Source: Carnegiea gigantea
Taxonomy: Eukaryota; Streptophyta; Magnoliopsida; Caryophyllales; Cactaceae
Assembly (NCBI GenBank): GCA_029747015.1
Contig: JAKOGI010002188.1
Location: 1-64,000 of the forward strand
Direction of reading: 5' to 3'
Length of the DNA stretch: 64,000 bases
In this document: positions 10,623 to 22,795 of the stretch, in pieces
Position numbering within the stretch: the stretch's first letter is position 1
Layout of the letters: every line of letters starts with the position of its first letter
Notes under the pieces: generated by a model
The model's database searches: none
Told to the model about the DNA's origin: nothing
Seen by the model: the letters and a program-made list of their open reading frames with translations, nothing else
Translations under genes and position numbers: made by a program

Positions 10623-12148
10623 ATTAAGATGATGCAGGTTATCGATATAATTTTAATTAAATTTATTGTTAACTTTTCTCATGTATTATAACTAACTAGT
10701 AATTGAATTTTGTCTTATAAAATTTAAATATAGACAAAAGAAATGATTTAGATGTTACCCAAGAAAAAAATTAAAGTGTGCTAGACATTATTCTTGAGGC
10801 AAATATATATTGGACAGCTAAATCTTAATATATTTATTTTTACATATTTATTTTTGACTGAATAGTTCATGAGTTTATACTTGAATGCTAATTGGGCTAC
10901 TTATTTCATATATTGTAAAGTTTGATTATTTAAGCATGTCACATAATTGGATTTAAATAATATAAAACACAGTAGACCTTAATGTGATTGTGGGTTTTAC
11001 TTACAACTACTTTAAGTTGGTACAATACTTAGTTTCTTTTCACATTTGTAACTTACATTCATGATTTTAAAAAAAAAGTTTCAGGATATATTCCATTTAT
11101 ATTTCACTTGAGATTATATTTTGCGCCCAAAAATTACATAGTACAATTAGTTCTTTTAGCGAATTTAAATTCAAATTTAATAGGTAAATTAACATATAAG
11201 AGTAGTTTGTCTACATTCCCATAATAGACCATAACTGATTTCATAAATTAGTAGTACTCCCCTTCCCCTCCCGCTCCCCAAAAAAAAGAACTTAAAAGTT
11301 TTTCTAAATTCAAATTGTAGTAAAATTTCTTCATCTACTACTAATCTCTCTTTCTTCTTTTTTTTTCAGTTTTTTTCATTTTTCTTTGTTGGCTTTTTTT
11401 AATATAAATAACTATACACCAAAGAGATAAGATTAAGATCAAAGACTTATCTATCTTTTTCTTACTACTGTCAACAATTTTCCCATGCTTTGTTGATCAT
11501 GAGAATAATTAATCAAATTTTATTTTTATTCAAATCATGCGTCAAATAATAGAAAGGACCATCATCACTATTAAATAATGTTAAAGGTGCCGTTATATTA
11601 TTGGAATAATTTGCAATAGACATATGATGTAAGTGCATACATAATAAATACAATTAAACTAATAGGAATCTCTATGGAAAAAAAATGAAACTTTTGTGAT
11701 AGTTATTAGTTTTAGTTGGCATGCATGACCCTATTAATTTGACATTTGGTCTCACATGTGCTAACTGATCTTTTGCTAGTTTATTCTTATTGGTAAATTA
11801 CCTTATTATTTCATTTGAATATTCATCTTTAATATTATATGACATTTGCTAAATTACCTCATTGTTTCATTTTAATGCTCACGTTTAATTTATCTTATAT
11901 ATTATTTTCTAAAATTAATTACCTCATTATCCCGACAATTACTTATTTTACTCTAGAGTTTATCTTAATTTACAATTAGTATAAATAGGGACTTAGTTTT
12001 GTAGTATCTCTTCTAAGTTTGTATCATTATTTGATCAAAAAGAAAATTTGTGTCCCCATATAATTCTTACTTGTAGAAGGATACAAAATGCATTCTAACA
12101 ACCATTGGTTGGCTAAAACGAAAGAATCTTATTCTTTTCTCAATCAAC

Positions 12149-12476
12149 GTCAGAATGAAAGTTACAATCCTTAGAATTGTTTTGCGCTCATCTGAGACAA
12201 AGTGGTCATTTCTCTTAAAAAGAAGGAAATTTACTATTCATGTTCGCTATGCAATGTCTATAAATAAAAGTAAAGGACAATCACTAAAATATATAGAAAT
12301 TTACTTTCCAAATTAGTATTAAGTCATGGACAACTGAAGTGCAGCATTACAGGTGACTTCATCAGAGGGTTTGAAGTTTATCATTAAATATGACAACAAA
12401 CACTATGAATGACACACAAGAAACACTGTCTATAAAGAAGTGCTCAATAACTTACCAATGGTATATATGCACTCAA
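12149..12476 (+). pseudogene. Helitron helicase C-terminal remnant, copy 3
   Basis: The upstream part is best preserved here: VRMKVTILRIVLRSSETKW followed by SFLLKRRKFTIHVRYAM, the segment that precedes motif V in Helitron helicases. After that the frame is damaged by stops and a small deletion. It aligns collinearly with 6285-6620 and 9187-9511. Confidence 0.75.
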
Positions 12477-12856
12477 AATAACTTCACTACTATAAATTAC
12501 CCTAAAAAACAAATTGGCACTATACATCTTTTAGTGTTAGTAAACTCCTATAAAAATGTTAGTTCTAATTATGTAAAGACCATGATATATTATGATTCTT
12601 AGAATTAAATATAATTGAAGATTAAAATAATAACAATTAATAATTCCTCCAATATTGTGCAGGCAATTTCAAGCAGATGAAATATAGAAGAAGTTCACAA
12701 TTGAAATACCTCTCTGTAGATAAGTACAAATCAATACAAAAATATTACCTTATATTTTTTAATAAATGTATAAACATGTAAAAAATTATTACATACATTT
12801 AACAACACATCATTGATGATAAGTAGTTGGGAACAAATGAAAAATCAAAACCTAAT

Positions 12857-13907
12857 TTAGGTAGTGTTTGGTTTAGGGAAAAATGATTTTCTTGGAAAAT
12901 AGTCTTTCAGTTTTCAATTGTTTGGCACAATAAAGGATGGAAAACTATTTTCCATGGAAAATAATTTTTCCCCAATAGAGGAAAATGATTTCCTTTTTGA
13001 GAACATAGGAAGTTAATTTTCTTCCTTCAACTTTGTGATGACATGGTCAACTAAAATTTAGGTGCAAAATTTGATTTTAAAGTTTGGATCAAAATTTAAC
13101 TATCCGATAAAAAATATTAAAATAAACTCAAATCTAAATTTTCAACTCAAATTTCTTTCATTTGATCGACATTTATCTCCACCACGACAACTTGATCGAG
13201 TTTTTTTGCAACTAAAACAATTCAGTCGACTCGCCACTAAAACATTTTCAATGGTTTGGATTGAAACTTGATCATCAGACAGAAAATATTAAAACAAGCT
13301 CAAATTCAGATTTTGAGCTTAATATTCTTTTATTTAGCCAATATTTTTTTTTCCACAACGGCAATTTAATTAATATTTTTTATCCCTTAAATAGTGCAAC
13401 TAATATTTTTCACCACTAGAACAATTTCAATAGTCTGGATTTAAACTTGATCATCTGATAGAAAATATTCAAATAAGATTAAATCCAGATTTTGAGCATG
13501 ACATTTTTTCATCTAGTCAGCATTTTTATCCGCCGTAATAATTCAATCGATATTTTTCACCACTTAAACAATTCAGTTGATGTTTTTAATCACTAGAATA
13601 ATTAAATGGTTTAAATTAAAACTTGATTATCCAAGAGGAAGTAGTGAAAAAAAAAAAATCAAATAAGAATTTTAAGCTCAAGATTCCTTCGTTTGGTCAA
13701 CATTTATCTTAACTATAACCATTCAGTCAGTATTTTTTATCATTTAAATAATTCAGTTGACGTTTTTCTCTTTTTCATAGGAAATGATCTATCTTGTACC
13801 AAACAACGGAAACTGTGACATGAAAATCAATTTTCCTTCGAAAAATATTTTTCGCAGAAAATGATTTTCCGGGAAAACCAATTTCCTTCCAACTAAACAC
13901 TACCTTA
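12857..13907. mobile_element. 1,045-bp PIF/Harbinger-like MITE, copy A
   Basis: The element at 12860-13904 starts GGTAGTGTTTGGTT and ends AACTAAACACTACC, terminal inverted repeats matching 13 of 15 bases. It is flanked by TTA on both sides (12857-12859 and 13905-13907). Helitron copy 2 has the unfilled site with a single TTA, which fixes the 3-bp target duplication. A TTA duplication and a GTGTTTGG-type terminus point to PIF/Harbinger (Tourist-like). No transposase frame is visible. The interior is built of repeats of about 175 bp. Confidence 0.88.
13082..13780. repeat. Four internal repeats of about 175 bp in MITE copy A
   Basis: Repeat starts with a GTTTGGAT-like block followed by AACTTGATCATC are at 13082, 13254, 13433 and 13609, giving periods of 172, 179 and 176 bases. 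Each unit carries the same order of short blocks, including a TTTTGAGCTC-like block and CACTTAAACAATTCAGT. The copies are well diverged, so the repeat structure is old. The second MITE copy shows the same organisation. Confidence 0.75.
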
Positions 13908-14460
13908 GTATAATATATGTTACTTTTGCAGGTTACTTAATATGAAAACGAAAGTTGGTGACTAATAGACAGCGAAGATGACAAATATGATGTGTTATTG
14001 AACATTTCATATCAGAATTACTTTTCACACGTTACATTTCACATTACCATATGATGTATTTTTAAAAATAAAGTCCAAGTTTAAGAAAGACAATATTAAA
14101 TTACTGAAAATACTATAGTTTTCTTTTGCTCATTTGCTCCCACCATTAATATGGTTATTTCATAAAATCATTTTAAACTTAAAAAAATCACGTAGTGTCA
14201 AATGACATAATATCTTAAAACAAAAAATAATAATAATAACTTCTTGACTAATGAGATTAAAAAAGATAGACTGCACATGAAACATTCAAGTACATATAAT
14301 TCAGGTGGCTTCATATGAAATAAAGTCAGAAAAAAAGTGCTATTATCAAGTCCATAGAACTCAATATCGTATAGCAGCACCAACAACATATGCAACAAGA
14401 TAATGATACTCATAAGCTGAGAAGTGATAGCCATCGTGCAACGCACAGGTAACAAACTAG

Positions 14461-17440
14461 TGAAGGAAAATTATCGAATTCTCCAATAAACACTCAATGT
14501 ATTGCATAATTATGCATGTTGGAAAAATTAGTGAATCAAATGTTACAAAATCTATCTTATTTAAGGCGAATAAGATGATTTGCAATTTATGATGATACAA
14601 GCTCCATCAATATGGTTGATTCAAGTGTTCGATAAAAGCAGTAAGTATGTGGTGATACAACCTAATGTGTTTCATCTCTCTGTTGAGCCTCAAAGGACCT
14701 TGATGCATGAGCATCAAAGCCGAGTCTAGATTATAATTTTGAAACAAGTAGGTTTAGGCCTTAAAGCTCCAAAAGCCCAAACTGGCTTCCTTAAACCTAA
14801 ATTAGGGTTACTTATAGGTTCATTTTTTAGGTTCTTTTCCATAACACAAGAGGTGTGCTTAGGAAGCTTAAATTGATAATTTCAGCCCATCTGGTTCTAT
14901 TTGGCCCAAGTGTTAACAAACAAAAGAGGAGCATCAAAATGAAGGAAATATTATATTGACCAAAGTCAACTAGTCAAGTGGTCAACCTTGGTCAATCTGG
15001 GCCAAACAAGCCTCAATCAAGAAGTCAAAATTGGTCAATTATGGTAAAATTAGGTCAAATTTTGGTCAACAATCAAGGCCAAGGTCTAATTATCAATCTC
15101 AGAGGCGAAAAAGAATTTTGGGCACCTTATCAACAGCCTAGAAGCTTATAATCTGAAAACCCATGTGCTTAATTGTTGTTAGAATACTATTGGCTAGATA
15201 TAGTGCTTGAACTCCATTGAGCCACACTACTCCATGTAGTTTCATAATTTGAATTGATTTATTTTTGTATATAAGGGAAAAAATTATGAAGTTTATGACT
15301 AAAAAAGCCTCATTGAATTGACTTCTAACTAGACTTTAGACTTAGTATGATGATTAATTAAATTGAAGCTATGAAGCTTTCTCTTCCAAATCTCTCTATC
15401 TTTATTCCATATTTTCGATGGTGACTTTGGATATTATCTTCAAATCTAATCTAAGTGATTTATTCGTTAGAGATTAGTCGGATGATAATTTACTCTAAGA
15501 CATAGATCATCCTTTATATTAGACATGTCCCCTTATTTTCATATTTTTCAACAAAAAATTTCCAAAAATTCACAAAATATATTTTTTTCCTTTATTCTTG
15601 CTTTCCTTCATTATGTTGGAAGTTTTGATCTTTGATAGCTAGGGTCCATTAGCTAGAGCCGGAGAAACCAACCTAGAAGGTGGTGCTTTGGATTATTTAA
15701 TTCTAACTCTTTTAATTGGTGTAGATAGATGATAATCAAGGCAACATGCTCAAGCATTGGATCCATAATGATGCTTCCCAAGCACCTCCAATGCATTTAA
15801 TGAGACCCAGTTTAGAAGAAGGAAGTTAGAAGTATGAAACATAGACGTTAAATGGTTGATCGCTAAACAACGAATAACCTTTAATGTCGAAGATAACATT
15901 TGCTCCAGTTAGACTTCTCTTCATATTATTAGGGTCTCTATAGCATTGTTAGTGGATGTTGTTTACTTATATCCCTGTCCTATAGGCATCATTTTTACTT
16001 GTTTTGCTATTATATTTATTTTATTACTCTCATGAAAAAAAAATCTGCTCGTATCTTTGTTACTCTTTCTCTCTGTCATTGTCTCTCTATCTTAGATTAT
16101 TATCTCTCTATGGCTAATAACTCTTTTATATCCTCTTAATTGACGATGCCTATAGGTGAGAGAAGGGGAGATAAAATCTAAATCTTAGGAACAAAATATG
16201 TTAAGTGAAATATGGATAAGTCTTCAAGCCATGGGACATTTAAAAGTAGATTTTCTTGCACTAAATGTGTGTTGTGATGTGAAATATTTAATCACAAGGT
16301 CATAAAAGAACTTCCTTATGCCATACTTTGCATGCCCCATATGTGGCCGCTTCATGTTCTAAGTTGAGGATGAAGCTGGTAGAGAAAGCAAAGGACAAGG
16401 AAGTCTTGTTTCCCCTATGGAAGCAAGTCCAAGGGCCAATGTACGTGAATAAAGAAGAGACAAAGCATTAATGACAAAGTTAATGAAACAAATGTCAAGC
16501 TTGGTCTTTCAAATGAGACAAATTAGAATGAAAGTGAAAGGAATATCAATTAAGAGTTGTGAAGCTATATTGATGGCAATGGGACTACATGTCTATATCC
16601 TACTAATGTTCATTCATTGTATTTGCTCCAAAAAACTAAGCCTTTGAAGGAAGTCTAGTAATTTAGGGCGTTAGGCTGGTTATCATGTTTGTGCATCTAC
16701 AATGTCTGGTAATAAAATAGCTTTCTTTTGTGGTGTTTGGCTTATTAGTTGACAACTTAGGATTACAATAATTGTTGTATTTTGGATTGCTAAAATAGAT
16801 ATTATAACAAAATATTGCTTCCAAGAGGTCTTCAATCATTCTCAAAATATGGCAATTAACATGCCAAAAGTACATACATAAAAACAAATTACTTAAAATA
16901 AAAAAGATAAAAAAAGGGAAAGGAAATCCATTCAAATTCATCACCTATCAACATTTCTCCTCTTATTATCTGCATTCCATTAAAACCTAAAAAGTATGCT
17001 CAACTGCATATGTCCAAAATACCCATATGCTACACAACTTAAGGGACATGCCAAAGACTATTCAAGAAGTTACATGTACATATTTGCAGTTCACATCCAG
17101 AACATCAACCTAAAAAAAAAGAGGGGGGAGATTGAGGGATGCTTTTTTTTTTGTCCACAACTTTAGCTTCTTCCTTATAGATCTTTACACAGTGGATGAT
17201 GGCCCAGCATAATCCTTTCCCTGTACTTCATATGTAATATTGGTGATCTTCTAGGTGTTATGACTAGTTACTGATAAGACATCATTGAGCACTATGAGCC
17301 TGAGGCGTGAGAGTTTAGTGGTGGGAACTTGTTGTAGAGGTTGTTGATCATTTGTTGGAAATGAAATCTGATCGTCTTGGTAAAATTGCTTGCTTATTGT
17401 GCATTATCATTAGCTATTGAGATATAACTTGCTAAGAGTT
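14461..17440. other. Unassigned repeat-like sequence
   Basis: No coding frame longer than 100 codons and no clear element ends. It contains the GTCAA cluster at 14956-15069 and short phrases resembling retrotransposon leaders, but I cannot identify LTR pairs, a primer site or protein motifs. It is probably old transposon debris. Confidence 0.4.
14956..15069. promoter_or_regulatory. Cluster of W-box cores (GTCAA/TTGAC)
   Basis: Eight GTCAA and one TTGAC occur in 114 bases, most of them within GGTCAA. TTGAC is the core bound by plant WRKY transcription factors. Clusters of this kind occur in LTR promoters of some plant retrotransposons, so this could be a decayed LTR. Function here is inferred only from the motif density. 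Confidence 0.4.
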
Positions 17441-19184
17441 TGAGGGCTATTAAGATAGTTAAATAGAGATGGTATTGATTGAAGATGCAACTCCAAATCC
17501 ATATTGTCTTCAAGGTCCTAGGAATTTATTTTTTTGGGTCTTCAAATCCTTCCTTGATGTCACTCTAGAGGTGATCTCTGGTGTTTCGTCATGCTGCTCA
17601 ATGGACATCCTAACACATTGTGGTTCAACCTTTGCAATTACTACATTTGACAGGGGTGGATCTCTCAGTGTTTTTCTTTCGGTGTCAACCTTTCTTCTTT
17701 ATTTTTGGGGTCCACCTATTTTCTTAATATAGCTTTTTGTGCTAATAATTGATTGTTAGTCAAAGTGAGAAAACGGTATGCCATATAAGGTGGAAATTTA
17801 AAAAGTGAGCATCATTGTATTTTTCTATATTACCCAATCTTCTAGTTTTTTATGAATAAACATTATTGACTTCACGCCACGTTTGTGAGGAATGTGTGAC
17901 TTATCAAAAGTTGTAATCATAGGTCCTCTCATTTAAGTTCACAATAAATTTATCCTATCCACCTTAAACAGGTTTTCACCACAAAATGTCATAATTGAGC
18001 TGCAATTTCTCTCTCAAATACTATCAATTGTTGTTTGATAGTATGTATCATTTTACGCTACCATTTATTGCTGAGCTTTCTCCTCTCTACAAAACACAGA
18101 GTGATTTTGTTCATTATTTCTTCATAAACTATAGAGTAGGCTTGTCACTTACAACTATTCCTGACATTATTTCATGATTCAACAACAGCGGTGGAGTTAT
18201 TACCAATTTTTGATTTTTTATCAAATAAATGCTTCCATCAATGCCTCTTTGGTTTTTTCTAACAACCATGTCATAGCAACTAGACTTGCTTTTTATTAGA
18301 CATCCACAACTTTTTGAATTTGTACTTATCAAACGAATATGGGACCCTCGTTGCAAGTGTCACCAGCTTATGAACATGGGGAAATTCCTCATGAAATGCA
18401 CTAAACAAGTTCTCCTTAGTGATACACAAACTGTGTGTTCAATGGTAGCTATGACTCCATACAAAAAAGGGTAAAGTAGAGTATAAAAGTCGGTGCACAT
18501 AAAATCAGTTAAGGCAAAAGATAAAGTTGCTTTTGTCATAGATCTACACTATCAGCCATTAATAAGTACCCCAGTAGATCTTCACCAATAACTCTTCTGA
18601 AGCTATTTAGCACATAATGTCAACTGTTTTTACTCTCTTAACCTACAACGACATATGCTATTGGAACACAACCATCGGTTCCATCCATTCCAACAACTCG
18701 TGGTACTGTCTTTATAGGACACCATTAGTCATGACACCCATCCAACCTAATGAATTTCATAGAACCTGCTAGGAAAGACTTTCTAAACACATAAATATTC
18801 TAGGGGAAAAAAAATCAAGTTTACCCTCTTCTAGTGAGTCATTCGTTTGACATAGCATACAAGGTACGGATTTCAAAACTTTGCCATTTCAACATATTCG
18901 ACTAAGTTTTCATAGCCAGGCCATGTTCAGCCTTACTCATGGATATTTTTTACATTTCTTAAGATTAGTTTTCCGCTTACAGGTCCATATCAATGCATTA
19001 CCTAAGCAACTATGCTACACAGATCCATTGATGGAGTTTTTGCTTTCACATCATTCATTAAGGCCTTGGCTATCCATGGTACAGTTGTAGCTAGGTCATC
19101 TTGTAATCTCTCACATTCATGTATACATGACAAAGTTAAGGAATATGAATACTGCAAAGACAGTCCTCTCCTATGTAAATTATA

Positions 19185-19186
<2 letters not shown>

Positions 19187-19238
<52 letters not shown>

Positions 19239-19249
19239 ACACACACACT
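19187..19249. repeat. GT then AC microsatellite
   Basis: A pure GT run of about 50 bases passes directly into AC repeats. It lies between the MuDR domain and the DDE core of the MULE pseudogene, so it expanded after the gene died or within a nonessential linker. Alternating purine-pyrimidine DNA of this length can adopt Z-form. Confidence 0.95.
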
Positions 19250-19311
19250 CACACACATATGTCTATATACATATGTATACTCACTTACATACATACATAC
19301 ATATATATATA

Positions 19312-19312
<1 letters not shown>

Positions 19313-19364
<52 letters not shown>
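19313..19364. repeat. AC microsatellite
   Basis: A pure AC run of about 52 bases, 76 bases after the end of the GT run. It is the complement of that run, so the pair forms a large inverted repeat with an intervening TA-rich loop. Confidence 0.95.
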
Positions 19365-19366
<2 letters not shown>

Positions 19367-20610
19367 ACTAACTCTTTATTCTTGAATACTTGTAGATAGT
19401 ACCCTTAAGTAGCTATATTATCTATAACAAACTCTAGAAAGTCACTTTCATCCTTAAAACATATCCCACTATGTGAGCTCAATACTTCCATTTGGTTTTA
19501 CCTCCCAGAATCTGCCATCATAGACCCTTTTATTTGTATCAACTTCATTTTGACTTGAATCCTCAAACATATCATTATCCTCAATTAATGACCCATCTAA
19601 ATTCCATTTTACCATTTACATTATGAACATAAGCTAGATCCTGTAAGTCCCTACTACCATCGCTCCGAGAATCTTTTGAGACTACCTCTTTCTTCATGAC
19701 TCGGTTTCTCTTTATGAAGGTGCTATTGTTTATATTTGTAACCCTTTGTCCCTTGGACTAAGCCCATCTATTGTTAGTGAAGGGTTTATATTTATGCATC
19801 TGGAGGTATTAGAAGGCTGCTATAATCTTGTGCATGTCTGAAAAACATAGGTGGTTGATGTCTTGAGGAAATAACTCCTTCTCTTGTAAAAGTTGGTGGA
19901 TACTGTGAGAAAACTAGAGGATAGTTTAGTGAGGAAGATAGAGATTTATTTAAACAAGATGAAGAAGCAACTTTCTGATGGTCTGTCATAGTCTTATTAA
20001 GAGACGCAATACTAATCCTCTTGGCCAAAATGTATCCTCCATTTCTTTAAGTCTTAACATCTTATACTCCATCCCATTCACAACACCTTCACCATTCCCA
20101 ATTTCTTCATTATGATCCTCAGTTTCATTCATTACACTAGCATTACTCCTAATTTCTTCATTTTAATCCTCCATCCTATTCATTAGACCATCATCATTCT
20201 CAATATCTTCACGCAATGCATTCTCTTCAAGTCCTACATTTTACCTCGAACTTAATTCCTACATTTCCCAGTACCCGTTTCTTTCCCTTTGCAAACTTCA
20301 TTCACCATACTCCCTGCTGTAGTTTCCCCACGAACTTTATTCCCTTGATTCCCAATATTGAAAATATTGGCATTGTCATCGTTTAGGTGCTCCCTCTATT
20401 TGTTGTATTCTAGTTGGACTTTTCATTTCCATTACATAAGATGTGGCTTCGTTTTTCACATATCGTTCTTATACATCCTTAACAAATCTTTGTCATAATT
20501 TGTAGGCATTCTTTGTCTAGGTCTATCATCTTGATGTCCAAAAACACACCTCAGTGCCTTTGGTTTCAGTCTATCATAGGCATTATATGAAATCTCCAGC
20601 AATCTTTCAT

Positions 20611-22645
20611 CAAATCAATCATTTGGTACATGTTAAAATCCCCTAATCCAACTATAAATCTATGTATGTTGCATATAAGTGCTACTATAAATGTAATTTC
20701 TATCTACATTTACACATACACACAAGGGGATGGGGAGTGACAATCAACTCATTAACTTTGGTCACCATAATCCACGTGAAGTATTTCATTTAAAATCAAA
20801 CCCAAAACTCAAAATTCAACTTCATTCAAACATTTTTGGATAAATTTCACAACAAAAATATGCACATTTGTAACTGATAATTATATAAAAAAATTCACAT
20901 TTATAACGAATGTAAAACCATGCCTTTTACTCTAATCTCTGGAGGTCCCTCATTGCATTTCTCCACTTCAAACCTTGCCAACTTGACAACTTCTTCTACT
21001 ATTGCTTTCTAGTTGATCAAATAATGTATTTTGTGAAACTTATTGATGATTAAACTTCAATGAACCAAAGCATTCTTCTAGGGAATATTTCTGACTTTAG
21101 CCTTCAACATAGACCTTAAATTTTTGAAGCGATAATTAGGCTCCACTCTTTAGCTTGATCAGGTAGAGTCATTACCTATGATCGCTCACACTGTGCTTGA
21201 GAATCAATACCTAGGGATAATTTGGCCATTTTCATGGTTTGATACTCACCTCAATAGTTTTGCATGCTTTAAACTATGTTGCATTAAGGTCAAGGAAGAT
21301 TAAAACTAATGCTAGAATGTGGCAACATTTGAAATTATTTTGAAAAGAGTCAGGGAGGTAGATGTGAATATTATTTTTTTTATCATGTATTGCGAGAACA
21401 TTCTAAAGAAGACTCCATAAGTCGTATGAGTTTTATAATAACTGATATTAAAAAGGTGCCCTTCTTGAGATGTCCTAGTAGTAGGTTCTTGATTTCTTCA
21501 AAATAGATCAAGGTTTGATTTGTTCTACATAGTGTGTGCATAAATTTACCCAACAAAAAAATATTGTTGCTAAAAAGGTAAAAATATTATGGTTTTTAAA
21601 AAATGAACCATTATCTACGACCCATTCGATGCATAGAATTTATATATGTAATTATTTTTATTTTAATTTGTGTAAATTTGTTTTCTTTAGTAGAAAATTT
21701 TTTTAATTCTCATTATGATAAACATGCTAATGCTTGACAAAATATAAACCATAAATGTGATATCTTAGTTTCTAACAATCATAGTGGTTGATTGTTTATT
21801 AACTGTTCTAATTATTACTGAAATACTATTATCATGAGATTTGGAGTTATGGCTGCATATAACTTTGGAAATCAGAATATTTAATACTAGAATCATTGTT
21901 AATAACTTTTGTATTATCATTCATTTGCCAAAATTTTGGTAATATTAAAAATTAGAATCTTTTATTATATATATATTTAAAATAATTGGAAAGGCAAAAC
22001 CATAAAATTGAGTAGGAGCAAACAAGCTGAAGAGATACTAGTGGAATGGTTTCTTGTATTGTGGAAATTATTAAAGTAAATTTTTGTGGATCTATATTTA
22101 AAAATAAGATGACTAAAGGTTTTATTATAAGGAATGTTAGGGATAGTTTTATCTAAGTCTTTTCAATACAAGGTACAACACATGTAATAAAAGCAATGAT
22201 ACCCCAAAATCAAATTCAACCAAGGATTCGTGAAGTGGGATGACATAAGCTGCTAATTAAAGATGTCATTCAAGCAATTATTCATGCCTGAAAGGGAGAT
22301 AAACCTTAACAAATTTAAAATTTATGCGCAATTCTTCTTTTAAGTAGTATTGTAAGCTTCATTAATAATATCAACCTAATAATAAAAGACCAAAAGGCAT
22401 ATTATAATGCTCATTGTATACCTCCTAGCCATCTCCATAAGATGTAAACACTTCACCTTGAATGTGTATTTTGTCTTTTACTTTACAACAAAGTTACCTA
22501 TTCTAATCTCCTTGCTATCATCCTCCTAACCCCATAAAATAATATAAAGAATATCCTTTAATTAAAAAGTAAAATAATTAATGGACATGATTTTTCTCAC
22601 CATTGTGAGGCAAAAAACGCAACAACAAAGTAAGATTTCGCCTAC
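20611..22645. other. Unassigned, no gene seen
   Basis: AT-rich sequence with only short frames. I see no protein motif, terminal repeat or RNA gene. It could include the missing 5' flank of the MULE, but no boundary is visible. Confidence 0.4.
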
Positions 22646-22795
22646 ATGTTAAAGCATGTCACGTTTCATGTATATGATTACTTTCAATTTAAGGAAAAAG
22701 CTACAAAGAATGTTTGTAATGAGTTGCAAGAATCTAAATCATATTATACAACCATTCAAGTGGATGAACTTTTGCAAGACTTGCAAGAAAGTTCT
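22646..22795 (+). pseudogene. Open frame interrupted by retroelement, 5' part
   Basis: Fifty codons are open from a Met at 22646 up to the exact insertion point of the Ty3/gypsy element. A stop lies five codons upstream of the Met. The frame is charged and ends ELLQDLQESS at the target site. Without the retroelement and one copy of GTTCT, the frame continues at 33904 for another 35 codons in phase. I do not recognise the protein. It could be an exon, an old transposon fragment or a chance frame. Confidence 0.35.
22791..22795. repeat. Target-site duplication GTTCT (left)
   Basis: Five bases directly left of the LTR, matching 33899-33903 exactly. Five bases is the usual size for Ty3/gypsy integrase. 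Confidence 0.85.

Larger units (their letters stand above)
10452..14460 (+). mobile_element. Helitron, tandem copy 3 (carries a MITE)
   Basis: It begins directly after the CTAG of copy 2 with TATATATTAAAAG and ends in CTAG at 14457-14460, preceded by GTGCAACGCAC and followed by T. It is longer than its sisters because a 1,045-bp MITE sits at 12860-13904 and because a 42-bp segment is duplicated near its start. Without the MITE it is about 2.96 kb. Confidence 0.88.
17450..20610 (-). pseudogene. Decayed MULE (Mutator-like) transposase
   Basis: Pieces of a MuDR-type transposase appear on the minus strand in the expected order. N-terminal MuDR domain at about 19383-19490: FKDESDFLEFVIDNIA followed by GYYLQVFKN. 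Lead-in PRIFMCLESL, then the DDE core at about 18504-18790: FIRLDGCH, then VVGMDGTDGCVPIAYVVV, and FRRVIGEDLLGYLLMADS. SWIM-type segment at about 17830-17965: FIVNLNERTYDYN and GVKSIMFIHKKLEDW, with its expected cysteines changed. A possible terminal zinc knuckle CSNC at 17613-17645. Stops replace tryptophan, lysine and other codons throughout. These enzymes move Mutator DNA transposons in the nucleus. No terminal inverted repeats were found. The part above 19.5 kb is assigned only by position. Confidence 0.78.

Noticed and set aside
17469..17732. An 87-codon plus-strand frame with hydrophobic stretches
   Set aside because: It lies antisense to the C-terminal end of the MULE transposase and resembles no protein.
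19127..19371. Cys-Val and Thr-His repeat proteins
   Set aside because: They are simple translations of the GT and AC microsatellites.
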